The translations under genes were made by a program, and so were the position numbers. A stretch of DNA of 64,000 bases from Apibacter adventoris (GTDB lineage: Bacteria > Bacteroidota > Bacteroidia > Flavobacteriales > Weeksellaceae): assembly GCF_002964975.1 (NCBI RefSeq), contig NZ_PSZM01000001.1:248001-312000 (forward strand), read 5' to 3'. The number at the start of each line of letters is the position of its first letter. Position 1 is the first letter of the stretch. The notes beneath the pieces are model-generated. The model did not search any database, was not told the DNA's origin, and saw only the letters and a program-made list of their open reading frames with translations. Positions 55,801-64,000 of this stretch are shown in pieces.

Positions 55801-57115
55801 TTCCTATGATCTTATCCATTTCTTTTTGAGTTAATTTTTTATTTAAATATGTTGTATATAAAACATGTATAACACTTTCTATTATAATTATGGCTCCATC
55901 TACAACAATACCAAAATCCATTGCTCCTAATGATAGTAAGTTTGCAGAAATACCAAAAATATTCATCATAATAAGGGCAAACAACATGGATAAAGGAATT
56001 ACAGAAGCTACAATAAGTCCTGCTCGTAAATTTCCAAGTAATATGATTAATACCAAAACAACTATTAAGCCCCCTTCTACTAAATTTTGGGTTACAGTGG
56101 ATATAGCCTTATCTATTAGATTGGCTCTATTTAAATAAGGATATATTTCTAATCCATCCGGTAATGAGTTTTGTATCTTCGCTATTCTTTCTTTAACATT
56201 TTGAACTGTTTTATATGAGTCCGCACCTTTTAACATCAAAGTAATTCCTCCTACTACTTCTCCTTTACCATCCATTGTCATAGCACCAAACCTCTGTGCT
56301 GAACCAATCTTAACTTTCGCTATATCTGATATTTTTACAGGAACATTTTCTTTAACAGTTACTACAACATTTTCAATATCCTGATTTTTTTTCAATACTC
56401 CTTCTGTTCTGATATAGAAAAGATTGTGTTCTTGTTGTATATAACCAGAACCTGAATTTTGATTATTCTTTTTCAATGCTACATTCACTTCATCTAATGT
56501 GAGATTATAACTATGTAGAGCTAATGGATCTATAGACACTTCATATTCTTTTACTTTCCCTCCAAAACTTGAAATTTCTATTACTCCTTCTATACCATTT
56601 AATTGTCTTTTTATCATCCAGTCTTGAATGGTTCTTAATTTTTCAGTATTATATTTTTTTTCAAATCCGGGCTTTACTTTGAGAACGTATTGATAAATCT
56701 CACCTAACCCTGTAGTAATGGGCATCAATTTTGGTTCTCCTAACCCCTCAGAAATTTCATCTTTTATTAGCTTAATTTGTTCTTCTACTAATTGTCTTGC
56801 ATTCAAAGTTGGTACTTTATCCTTAAAAACAACTGTAATAATAGAAAGTCCAAATCTTGAAATGGACCGCACCTCTAAAGCACCTGGAATATTTCTTAAT
56901 TCAGACTCAAGAGGAATGGTTATTAATTCTTCTATTTCTTGAGGTGCTAAAGTTGGAGATGTGGTTACTATCTGTACCTGATTATTAGTAATATCCGGAG
57001 TTGCATCTATAGCTAAATGTTTAATAGAGCAAATTCCTGCAATTAACCATATTAAAACTCCTATAATTATTAACCATTTATTATTAATTGAGATTTGGAT
57101 AATTTTTTCAAACAT
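52811..57115 (-). CDS. CusA/CzcA-type metal RND pump fused to TolC-like outer-membrane factor
   Basis: This 1434-residue protein has two parts. Residues 1-1039 are a heavy-metal RND transporter, with 12 membrane helices, a periplasmic porter domain, and hallmarks such as IDATPDITNNQVQI and LGAMDFGIVVDGAIIIIE. Residues about 1040-1434 (DNA 52811-53998) are an outer-membrane factor of the CzcC/TolC class with two helical repeats. A hydrophobic segment at the joint (KKIATFVLFFCGSILTMKSQ) resembles a signal peptide. Such fusions are known in Bacteroidota. Which metal is exported (Cu/Ag or Co/Zn/Cd) cannot be read safely. Confidence 0.93.
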   Translation of the reverse strand: MFEKIIQISINNKWLIIIGVLIWLIAGICSIKHLAIDATPDITNNQVQIVTTSPTLAPQEIEELITIPLESELRNIPGALEVRSISRFGLSIITVVFKDKVPTLNARQLVEEQIKLIKDEISEGLGEPKLMPITTGLGEIYQYVLKVKPGFEKKYNTEKLRTIQDWMIKRQLNGIEGVIEISSFGGKVKEYEVSIDPLALHSYNLTLDEVNVALKKNNQNSGSGYIQQEHNLFYIRTEGVLKKNQDIENVVVTVKENVPVKISDIAKVKIGSAQRFGAMTMDGKGEVVGGITLMLKGADSYKTVQNVKERIAKIQNSLPDGLEIYPYLNRANLIDKAISTVTQNLVEGGLIVVLVLIILLGNLRAGLIVASVIPLSMLFALIMMNIFGISANLLSLGAMDFGIVVDGAIIIIESVIHVLYTTYLNKKLTQKEMDKIIGKTAGNIYKSAAFGILIIILVFVPIMSLTGIEGKMFRPMAIAVSFAILGAFILSLTYVPVMIALFLNKKIASQKSIADKIINTLKSLYLPILKKVLQMPYKIIVGIFVLWIFSLWIFSRLGSEFVPTLQEGDIAMQMSIQPGSSLNESISMTTKVEKILKTNFPEVLHVVSKIGTAEVPTDPMGIEDADIMIVLKNKKEWVSANNQEELVQKMKQKLSSILGASFEFSQPIQLRFNELMTGAKADVVVKIFGEDREKLKELANTIAGIIKNLKGAGDVKVEQTEGLKQMKISYNRLKMAQYGLDIETLNQIIKSTVAGQKAGAILEGEKRFDLVVRLDERFRNNLNLEQIYVRTSLNSLIPISEVATINFESAPMMISREKAQRKINIGVNVRGTDIATLVKNVDSKIKEKIQLPPGYQIEYGGAFENLQAAKSRLSIVIPITLGTIFFLLYLAFKNIKDAILIFTAVPLASIGGIIALWLRSLPFSISAGVGFIALFGVAVLNGIVLVSEINKVKNLGKIKSLKEIIIEGALTRLRPVFMTAMVATLGFLPMALSTSNGAEVQRPLATVVIGGLITSTMLTLLVVPSLYYIIEKGYKKQINKKIATFVLFFCGSILTMKSQTKVSLPELLRRAATENLDIKHEELQIQKETLEKKYAYTTGSTSFSLGYGQYNSRVADFQLEVSQDLGNIFSYKKNQQLSESKIEWLLAQSLLKKHLIQFQVEQLYNQWLYTIEKKALFKQIDSLYIVGLNRAQIRYEKGETDFMEKQFFKVEVEQILQQKINNEKEYLDIKNQLYTICHINSDETLIPVDSFYKISNYIYSDSLNRVFLQEYEKQQEVNHSIISLHKSQRLPEISIGGIMQSLDQDYNYYAGVIGISIPLFNNAYKKSKEQILVDNYMIDNKKEQINRTLDLKIRQLKEEERIYNKELVFFGNRHLQELKKMREVATIKYKYGEIDYLQYCSMLKSSVEANLTYLDLNNIYNRILIELKYITQSK

Positions 57116-57155
57116 AAATAATTATATAAGTTAATTTATATTTTATTAAATGATA

Positions 57156-57163
57156 TAAAAATA
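57156..57163 (-). promoter_or_regulatory. Predicted -7 element of the metal-efflux operon
   Basis: TATTTTTA on the minus strand differs from TAnnTTTG at the last base. A TTG (57184-57182) lies 18 bp upstream inside the dyad, giving a plausible -33/-7 pair 40 bp before the pump start codon. Confidence 0.4.
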
Positions 57164-57173
57164 GATAATGATT

Positions 57174-57192
57174 TTTGCAACCAAATTGCAAA
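57174..57192. promoter_or_regulatory. Dyad TTTGCAA-N5-TTGCAAA, candidate efflux operator
   Basis: A perfect 7-bp inverted repeat with a 5-bp spacer lies about 60 bp before the efflux operon start and overlaps its candidate -33 element. A metal-responsive regulator may bind there; none is encoded next to it. Confidence 0.45.
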
Positions 57193-57653
57193 CTCTATTT
57201 ACAATAAAAATTATATCGGTAAATAAATTATCAATAATTAATAAAATTTATTTAAAATGCATTGAAACAATTAATTATCTAAATCAAAGGGAATTTATTA
57301 ATCTATTTTTTAAAGATTTATTTATAAAAAACCATATTAAATTTAATAAAATGTGTAGATAAGAATACATAAAAAATATGTTGAAAACACATAAAATAGT
57401 AAAGCAAAATATTCTTAATTAGAAAACTAAAAATACTCATATTTTTCATACTTTATATTACATCTTAGTTTTTTTATTATATTCTATGAGTCTAATTTTT
57501 TTGAGTCATATAAAGTAAACAATGATGAATAATATTTCCAAATTGCGTTTTATGTTGGCTGAAATTATATTATGCATCAATAGTATATAAAATTCTAATA
57601 GCGATTTTCTATGTAATTTTCACAATATTAAAAATTTTAATTTGAAAGTAAAT

Positions 57654-59069
57654 TTAAAATGCTTTTTTATCTCCACCTACTGTTTTAAAAAATGTACGTA
57701 TAATTATAAATATATCTAATATAAAAGACCAATTTTTTATATAATAAATATCTGAAATAATTCTTTTTTGTATATCTTCTTTTGAGCTAATTTGTCCCCT
57801 AAAACCTTTAATCTGTGCTAATCCTGTAATTCCTGGTTTAACATAATGTCTTAAAGTATATCTTCTCATTTCTTCACTATAATATTCATCTTGTAAAACC
57901 ATATGTGGCCTTGGACCTACTACAGACATATTTCCAAATAAAACATTAAAAAATTGAGGTAATTCATCTAAACTTGTTTTTCTTAGAATTTTACCAATTC
58001 TTGTAATTCTTGAATCTCCTTTTACAGTAGCTTTTATATCATTTTCTTTACTCTTTTTCATTGTTCTAAACTTATAGCAATAAAAAATTTTCCCATATAA
58101 TCCTACTCTTTTTTGTAAATAAAATATAGGTTTTCCACTATCTATTAAAATTATAATAATAATAATAGGAAATAACCAACTAAATACAAAAACGATTATA
58201 AATAATGAAAAAACAATATCAAAAATTCTTTTTAATATACGATTCCAAATCTTATCTAATGGGAAATTATCAAATGTTAAAATAGGAAAGGTGTCATAAT
58301 ATTTTAATTTAAGATTATTAAAGGGATCGTATAAAGTATTAGGGATAAATCTTATATCAATATGACATTTTTGAGATAATAAAACTACTTCATCCTGAAT
58401 TGATTCCAATAGCTTACCATTTAATGAAAAAAATATTATTTGAATACTTTCTTCTAAAAGAAAACACTTTAAATCATTTAAATCAAAATTATATCTTTTT
58501 TGTCGTAAATCAGATTTAATATCAAACAAAAATATTCCAAAATTTACAAATCCATAATCTTTTCTTTTAGATAGTAAATTTATAAAAGATTGCGTATTTG
58601 AATTTTCATCTATAAAAATTACTTTTCTAATATTGCCCCCAAAACTTCTATAGATTTTCAATAATATAAATAAAAATATTCTTGTCAAAGAAGTGAAAAA
58701 GAACAATATCGCTAAGTAAATTATTGAAAGTTTAGGTGAAAATAAATCACTTGTTTTAAAACCTGATACAGCGAATACTACTATACTAAATAATAGAGTT
58801 TGATATAAATTATTTTTTAATATTGAATATAAACTATCTAACCTGCTTATTTTATAAATATTTGTATTTATAGAAATAAAGCACCAGCTAAATATAAACA
58901 GAATTAGGGCTTTATAATGTAATTTTATTAATTGTTCAATAGTTCTAACTTCTCCATTTTGTAAGTATTGATATTTTAAAAACAATAAAAAGAAAGAAAT
59001 AAAGAAAACTAAATCTAATAATTGTAGGATAAGAAAAATATTTTTTGAATAGCGTATATGCTGTATCAT
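57654..59069 (-). CDS. Initiating sugar transferase (undecaprenyl-phosphate glycosylphosphotransferase, WcaJ/WbaP type)
   Basis: This 471-residue membrane protein starts a surface polysaccharide by moving a sugar-1-phosphate onto undecaprenyl phosphate. Four N-terminal helices, a central Rossmann-like region (about 150-230), and a fifth helix (about 274-298) precede the catalytic domain. The domain has YKFRTMKKSKE, LRKTSLDELPQFFNVLFGNMSVVGPRPH and VKPGITGLAQIKGFRG. The ATG at 59067-59069 is preferred; a TTG 24 bp upstream is not. It is the last gene of this minus-strand block. Confidence 0.93.
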   Translation of the reverse strand: MIQHIRYSKNIFLILQLLDLVFFISFFLLFLKYQYLQNGEVRTIEQLIKLHYKALILFIFSWCFISINTNIYKISRLDSLYSILKNNLYQTLLFSIVVFAVSGFKTSDLFSPKLSIIYLAILFFFTSLTRIFLFILLKIYRSFGGNIRKVIFIDENSNTQSFINLLSKRKDYGFVNFGIFLFDIKSDLRQKRYNFDLNDLKCFLLEESIQIIFFSLNGKLLESIQDEVVLLSQKCHIDIRFIPNTLYDPFNNLKLKYYDTFPILTFDNFPLDKIWNRILKRIFDIVFSLFIIVFVFSWLFPIIIIIILIDSGKPIFYLQKRVGLYGKIFYCYKFRTMKKSKENDIKATVKGDSRITRIGKILRKTSLDELPQFFNVLFGNMSVVGPRPHMVLQDEYYSEEMRRYTLRHYVKPGITGLAQIKGFRGQISSKEDIQKRIISDIYYIKNWSFILDIFIIIRTFFKTVGGDKKAF

Positions 59070-59136
59070 TAAACCTATTTTTATAGTATTCAAAAATAAT
59101 AAATATAGACTTATTATTATATAACTATGATAATTT

Positions 59137-60318
59137 TCATTTTTTAATACTAAAAAAAATCGTGTACCCCAAACTAAAAAAAATTACTCCCTTTTGTCTA
59201 AAAAAAACTACTTCTGTTATAAATAATAAACATATTAAAGAAATAAATATAAATATAAATAAATTTTTATCTTTGATGGATATATAAAAACAGTATAATA
59301 TTAGAATTATTAATAGTAAAAGACCTAATAACCCACTTTCTACTAGTGTCTGCATGTATTGATTATGAAAGTTATAGGAATAATATTGCTCACAATGATA
59401 TTTTTTATAACATATATCTAATATACCCTGAGATGCTCCCAGCCCCAATCCCTCAATCCATTTATGATATTGTTCTAGGATTTCATAGCCCAATCGTAAT
59501 TGAAAAACCCTTAAATTCGTTCCTGTCCAATGATAATCCTGAAAATCTTTTGAAAATAGAACCTGAGAAAAATCTAAATAGTTTAATTCTTCTAAAAATC
59601 TTTCTCTTATTGGATTATCATATAAAAACAAAAACCAACCACTAATAAAAAATATTAATAAAGCAATGAACTTAATTCCCCAAAATTTTTTATTACTAAA
59701 AAATATTATAATTTGAATAATAAAAACAGATATAATAATATTTTTTGATGCTAATAATAGTAAAAATAAAAATAATAAACAGATAAGTAATAAGTCAAAA
59801 ACATTTGGCTTTTTAATATTAATAAGCCCTAAAATACAAAATGAACAATATAATGATATATATATCGCATGATTATTAAACAGAGAAACAAGTTGGTGAT
59901 AAAAAAATACTTCTATATTATAAGTTTTTTGATAGATAAAAAAGGCATTACTTAAACAAGCAAGGAAATATATAATCAGTCCTATAGAAAACCAGCGAAT
60001 AATTTTATATATATCATTTCTATCTAATTTTGGGAATTGAGATACAAAAACAGGAAGTAATAAAATAGGTAATTCTAACTTTAAATGGTGTATAGTGGCT
60101 TTATTATTTATAGTCCATAATAATGTTACTACTTCGTACAAGAAAAATAATAAAATAGGTATTTGCCATGCGTGAAAAACATATTTTTTATTTTTGAAAA
60201 TATAATAAATCCCAATTATTACCAGCAATATAACAAAAATATTACTTATGGCATACCCAAGCACTAATGAAATCAGAGCTAAAGCTAAAAACAGAGATAT
60301 GTTTATTTTCTTAAGCAT
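59137..60318 (-). CDS. O-antigen ligase/polymerase family (Wzy/WaaL) protein
   Basis: This 393-residue polytopic protein has about ten membrane helices. A periplasmic loop holds RVFQLRLGYEILEQYHKWIEGLGLGAS and YNFHNQYMQTLVESGLLGLLLL (about 270-335), the Wzy_C pattern with the His-Asn and Glu-Gly landmarks. It either joins repeats of a polysaccharide or attaches it to lipid A. It overlaps the next glycosyltransferase gene by 16 bp, which suggests coupled expression. Confidence 0.85.
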   Translation of the reverse strand: MLKKINISLFLALALISLVLGYAISNIFVILLVIIGIYYIFKNKKYVFHAWQIPILLFFLYEVVTLLWTINNKATIHHLKLELPILLLPVFVSQFPKLDRNDIYKIIRWFSIGLIIYFLACLSNAFFIYQKTYNIEVFFYHQLVSLFNNHAIYISLYCSFCILGLINIKKPNVFDLLLICLLFLFLLLLASKNIIISVFIIQIIIFFSNKKFWGIKFIALLIFFISGWFLFLYDNPIRERFLEELNYLDFSQVLFSKDFQDYHWTGTNLRVFQLRLGYEILEQYHKWIEGLGLGASQGILDICYKKYHCEQYYSYNFHNQYMQTLVESGLLGLLLLIILILYCFYISIKDKNLFIFIFISLICLLFITEVVFFRQKGVIFFSLGYTIFFSIKK

Positions 60319-61397
60319 TCTAATATAAAATCTAAATATTGTTTATTTATAATCTCCCAAGAATATTTTCCCACAACTTTCTCTAAATTAGAATTAATTT
60401 TCCCCCCATTTTCTGATTTGGTTTGTATAGTTAAAATTTTACATATATCGTTAGAAGTGGAAAAATACAACGCATCATTCCCTAATATAGATATATTAAA
60501 TATATTATTATGAGCTACTATAAAGCAATTGGAAGCCATTGCTTCTAATAAAGATGGATTAGTTCCCCCTACCGAATGTCCATGAAAGTACATATCTGAA
60601 AAATATCTCAAGTTATTTAGAATTTCTATATCATAGACTGCTCCTATAAATTTTATATTAGAATTATTACTATAATTTTCATATAAATACTTCCCGAATG
60701 GAGTATTCTTATAATTTCCTACAAGTATCAAAGGTTTTTTACTTTTATTTTCAACTATTCCTTTAATAATAGTCTCTATATTATTTTCGGGCTCCATTCT
60801 GGCTATCAATAAATGATATTGATATGGAACTAATTCAAACTGTTTTATTATTTCCGGATCAGGATTGGAAAATATTTCTGCCCCGTAGGCTATATATTTT
60901 GTGTGTTTTTTATACTCTTCTTTTATATATTCTTGTATTCCTATAGAATCAGCTATCAGGTATCCTCCATAATTTGCTGCTAATTTTTCTGCAAATTTCA
61001 AAAATTTCTGTGTTTTTTTTGAATATTTTGACCTTTTCCATTCCAATCCATCCATATTAGTAACAATAACAGATTTCTTAGGTAGTAAAAAATGCCAAAT
61101 ACTACTACTTGTATATCCTAATTGAAGAATTACATCAAAATTTCTCTTCCGGCTATCTAAAATACAATTCAGGTCATAAATAAACTGTCCGGCCGTTCCT
61201 ATTTTATTTTCCGGATCTTTGCAACAAATTATATTGACTCCTTTATATATTTTTTCTTTATAGGGATGTAAGGACGAATTATAAACATATACTTCATATC
61301 CCTCTTCTGCTAAATAAACAGAAAAATACTCTGCAAATTGTTCAAATCCCCCATGATGGTTAGGTATTCCTCTTGTCCCTAAAATAGCTACCTTCAT
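60303..61397 (-). CDS. DUF1972-type glycosyltransferase (GT4)
   Basis: This 364-residue GT-B enzyme starts MKVAILGTRGIPNHHGGFEQFAEYFSVYLAEEGYEVYVYN, the DUF1972 signature. The C-terminal half has the nucleotide-sugar end HGHSVGGTNPSLLEAMASNCFIVAH. Family members are rhamnosyl- or related transferases in capsule and exopolysaccharide synthesis; the sugar is unknown. It is the first gene of the wcaJ-type block. Confidence 0.9.
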   Translation of the reverse strand: MKVAILGTRGIPNHHGGFEQFAEYFSVYLAEEGYEVYVYNSSLHPYKEKIYKGVNIICCKDPENKIGTAGQFIYDLNCILDSRKRNFDVILQLGYTSSSIWHFLLPKKSVIVTNMDGLEWKRSKYSKKTQKFLKFAEKLAANYGGYLIADSIGIQEYIKEEYKKHTKYIAYGAEIFSNPDPEIIKQFELVPYQYHLLIARMEPENNIETIIKGIVENKSKKPLILVGNYKNTPFGKYLYENYSNNSNIKFIGAVYDIEILNNLRYFSDMYFHGHSVGGTNPSLLEAMASNCFIVAHNNIFNISILGNDALYFSTSNDICKILTIQTKSENGGKINSNLEKVVGKYSWEIINKQYLDFILECLRK

Positions 61398-61419
61398 TTT
61401 TTAGTAATACTTAGCCTTG

Positions 61420-61427
61420 CAAATGTA
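61420..61427 (-). promoter_or_regulatory. -7 promoter element of the polysaccharide block
   Basis: TACATTTG on the minus strand fits TAnnTTTG, 22 bp before the DUF1972 glycosyltransferase ATG. Confidence 0.45.
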
Positions 61428-61494
61428 ATCAATTTATTACATTTTTATTTCTCTAAGAGAATAATTAAATAATATTTGCTAAAATTAAAAAGTC

Positions 61495-62056
61495 ATGAAA
61501 AAATTATTTTTTAACCCTATTCGCTATACTTATAATTCCATGTAGGGATAAATCAGATCAACAACATCAAACCCTATTAAATTATCAGGAAAATAAAAAT
61601 AATTACTTTAAATTATTTATTGGAAGTCGCTTTTACAAAAATGATATTTTACAATTATTTTATACTACCAACAATCAACCTGAATTTTCACAAGAGTTAT
61701 CGGGAAAAAAGCTCATAATAGGTAATCCCAATATACAAAAAATTATATTTATTCTCCCTGATAATACAAAACCTACAAATGTATGAATTGATTTTGGAGA
61801 AAACAGAAATCAGGAATATATAGATATAAAAAATATTTCAGCTTATTATAAAAATAACTCTATTGATTGTAATAATAAACTTTTCAGAAATACTTTAACT
61901 TCATTCAACCCTTTCATCTATTTTAATTATAAAAACTTTATCCGTAAATTAAAGGTAATTAATATTAAATATGATCCTTTTGTCACAAGTAATAATGAAT
62001 TTAATGAAAAATTAATGAAATTATATATTCCTATACATGAAAAAGAAGAAAATTAA
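61495..62056 (+). pseudogene. Broken lipoprotein-like gene (frameshift plus internal stop)
   Basis: From the ATG at 61495, the frame starts MKKLFF and then hits TAG at codon 17. A shift of one base in the T6 run near 61506-61511 restores MKKLF-LTLFAILIIPCRDK, a lipoprotein-like signal, and a long frame to TAA at 62054-62056. That frame is interrupted once by TGA (61784-61786). The remainder is a soluble Asn/Lys/Phe/Tyr-rich domain that I cannot name. Two disabling changes point to a dead gene. It converges with the GtrII pseudogene. Confidence 0.72.
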
Positions 62057-62071
62057 TTTATTTTAGTTATT

Positions 62072-63572
62072 TTAAAGATTTCCTGGGGGGAAGTATACCA
62101 CATAATCATCATTATATTTATATATACTATATATTCCTTGATTAACATTTGGGCTACTTTCTTTTAATTTTTCAACAGTATATATATTTCCTTCTAAATC
62201 AGGCATAATCTTATTATCTAAATTAGGCATATCCACTTTTAAATTATGCAGAATAAAAAATTCATTAGAAAAGTATTTACTACTATTAAAATTATTAGCT
62301 AGAAAAAAATAATCTGTAAACTTATGTTTATTTATGAAAAAAGAAACTGAAGGAGGGTAATCTGGGGAGCCTAAAATATATAACTTATCTCCATTTTTAA
62401 TTCCTAACTTATATAAATCATGATTTATTTGAGTTATAAGGTACTCTTTATGATTTTTAAATATTATTAATGATGAGCCATAAGAATAAACTAAAGAAAA
62501 AAAGTATATATAAGGTAACAATAATAACAATTTCCAATTTCCCTTTATTATTAAACTAATAGAATAAAAAATATAAACCAAAAAAATAGATGATCCTACT
62601 AATACTCTAGGAAGAATATTAAAATTTTGTGTGAAAATTAAAACCCCTGGTATACATATAAAAATTATTATAGGGGAAATCATATATATAAATGCCCTTA
62701 CTCTATCTAAAATATTATTACCTATTTTCAAGGATCTAAGAGTCACGATATAAGATACTACAAATCCAACTTCGACAATTAAAAGAATTTTTTTCTTAAA
62801 ATTATTATTTAGATATAATAAGAAATCAATAAAATTATTCAATATTTTATACATTCCTTCCTTATCTAATGATACTGTTTGACTCATTAATTTCATATAT
62901 GGGCTAGGCGTCTCCATATATGTTAAATATATTTTAATTATTATTATATAATATAAAATATACCCTAAAAAAATAATTAAAAATGATTGGAATAATATCT
63001 TTAATGCCTGAGTTTGATTATTTTTATAATCGTGTATAAAAAATAAAAACGAAAGTGAGATAGATACATTTAAGGATGTTTGATAAATTCCAAGAGCTAT
63101 GAAAAACAACAACAATTTTACAACAAATAAAAACATATTCCTGCAAACTATTGCAGTAGATATAATTGTTAAACTCAATGCTAAAGACATTGTTACATTA
63201 TCATTTCTAAATGATAAATTTTCAAGAAATAAGGGACTACATAAAATAGGTAGCACAACTAGATATGATAATAAATTATATTCAAGAGATAACCTTTTAA
63301 TAAAAAATAAAGAAGATACCGATATAAATATACAAGTAAGAATAAGAGTTAATGGAAATATATCAATAAAAGTTCCTCCTGTAATGACATAATAAAAAAT
63401 ATCTGCAAAAGGCCGACCTTCCCATCTCCAACCGAATGGTTGATTTACTCTTATCAAGATAATTAAAATTAGCTAAAATTAAAGGTAAAACATAAAAAAA
63501 AGAAATGTTAAAAATAACCAAAAAATTTTTTTTATATTTGTCTGAAATTAGATTCAACATTATTTCTTTCAT
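62072..63572 (-). pseudogene. GtrII-type glucosyltransferase, frameshifted
   Basis: Two frames make up one gene. The N-terminal frame (63572 to about 63453) encodes a signal-like helix and ends …LANFNYLD. The second (about 63451 to 62072) continues RVNQPFGWRWEGRPFADIFYYV, then about ten membrane helices and a soluble C-terminus with NVNQGIYSIYKYNDDYVVYFPPG. The joined YLD/RVNQ…GRPFAD stretch matches the start of GtrII family glucosyltransferases. One extra base near 63452 breaks the frame. No good start codon is present for the second part alone (only TTG at 63457), so it is probably inactive. A sequencing error cannot be excluded. Confidence 0.75.
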
Positions 63573-63591
63573 ATAAATAAATTTAGGTTAC

Positions 63592-64000
63592 TCAAAGATA
63601 ATAATTATTAGATATTTCATTTTTAATCTTTTTACTTATCTGATGAAAAAATGTATCTACCGCGTCATCTTGCATATACTGATTATAATCGTTTTCTTTA
63701 ATAGTATATATACTTTCTACACAAAGTTTTTGTATAATTTTAATAAACTCTTCTGAGGAATTAAAGATAAAACCAAAACTTTTAAAATTAAATATAATAT
63801 TTTGAAAATACTCCAAATTGGAACAAATAGATAATTTTTTAAAATATATGGCTGTCTCTAAGACACCACTTTGGGAAATTTCATTATATGGTAATAAAAC
63901 ATAATTTGTCTTCGAATATAAAAAATTAGATTCTTCATCTGTAATATGCCTAGTTAATAATTTTACATTACCCATTTTTGGAAACCTTGATAAAAGATCA
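63592..64000 (-). CDS. Glycosyltransferase, C-terminal part (cut by window edge)
   Basis: The frame is open beyond the window end, so the start is missing; the Met at 63975 is internal. The visible part has FPKMGNVKLLTRHITDEESNFLYSKTNYVLLPYNEISQSGVLETAIYFKK, the nucleotide-sugar-binding end of a GT4 enzyme. The stop at 63592-63594 leaves a 19-bp gap to the GtrII pseudogene. It belongs to the polysaccharide locus. Confidence 0.78.
   Translation of the reverse strand, partial: DLLSRFPKMGNVKLLTRHITDEESNFLYSKTNYVLLPYNEISQSGVLETAIYFKKLSICSNLEYFQNIIFNFKSFGFIFNSSEEFIKIIQKLCVESIYTIKENDYNQYMQDDAVDTFFHQISKKIKNEISNNYYL

Larger units (their letters stand above)
57116..57653. other. Intergenic region between the efflux operon and the polysaccharide locus
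   Basis: The region contains the dyad at 57174-57192 and the predicted efflux promoter. A 64-codon ORF at 57168-57362 has no signal or family feature and is judged spurious. Nothing else is recognisable in the remaining A/T-rich DNA. Confidence 0.6.

Noticed and set aside
57168-57362. 64-codon plus-strand open frame next to the efflux promoter
   Set aside because: It overlaps the operator-like dyad, is A/T-driven, and has no start signal, signal peptide or recognisable domain.

Overview
The window is about 30% G+C by eye and reads as chromosomal DNA of a Bacteroidota, class Flavobacteriia. Promoters look like the Bacteroidota type (TAnnTTTG at -7), Shine-Dalgarno sequences are almost absent, and many secreted products have barrel, GLPGLI, TonB-receptor or type IX secretion signatures. 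The very low G+C and the set of neighbours suggest a low-G+C, possibly host-associated Weeksellaceae (Apibacter-like). That genus-level guess is an inference. No rRNA, tRNA, IS element, prophage or CRISPR array was seen.

Layout. 1-6.3 kb: a surface-type lipoprotein with a poly-Asn tract, an ABC-F protein, and a TauE/SafE-DUF1634-FUSC membrane group. 6.3-13.5 kb: a long-chain polyprenyl diphosphate synthase, divergent from an envelope-biogenesis operon (DUF6089 barrel, uppS, bamA, two Skp/OmpH chaperones, the first with a repeated Lys-rich tail). 13.7-18.5 kb: an AraC regulator, a double VOC protein, murF and mdh. 18.6-24.4 kb: a lipid glycosylation trio (GT2, LABN membrane protein, ArnT-like GT39), corA and aspS. 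24.6-33.9 kb: a SprE/PorW-like T9SS lipoprotein, an LPS-kinase-like protein, a patatin, a SUKH/SMI1 protein, pepE with a polytopic membrane protein, and manA-plsC-yqaA.

33.9-42.4 kb: an outer-membrane barrel, a GLPGLI protein and a 72-residue secreted Cys-containing peptide form one minus-strand group. They are followed by gamma-glutamyltransferase and an oligopeptidase B whose apparent signal peptide lies in a different reading frame. 42.5-49.3 kb: ybjQ, marC, an isolated nuoABCD block closed by a terminator, and a siderophore receptor with a clear promoter and an 18-bp palindrome. 49.5-57.1 kb: a radical-SAM/TIGR03915 putative DNA-repair pair, and a metal-efflux CusB-like adaptor with an RND pump fused to its TolC-like outer-membrane factor.

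57.6-64.0 kb: one end of a surface-polysaccharide locus (WcaJ-like initiating sugar transferase, O-antigen ligase/polymerase, DUF1972 glycosyltransferase). It then decays into a frameshifted lipoprotein pseudogene, a frameshifted GtrII-type glucosyltransferase, and a glycosyltransferase cut by the window edge. The main themes are envelope construction (undecaprenyl lipid supply, BamA/Skp, lipid A or polyprenyl-sugar modification, polysaccharide) and envelope-located uptake or efflux.
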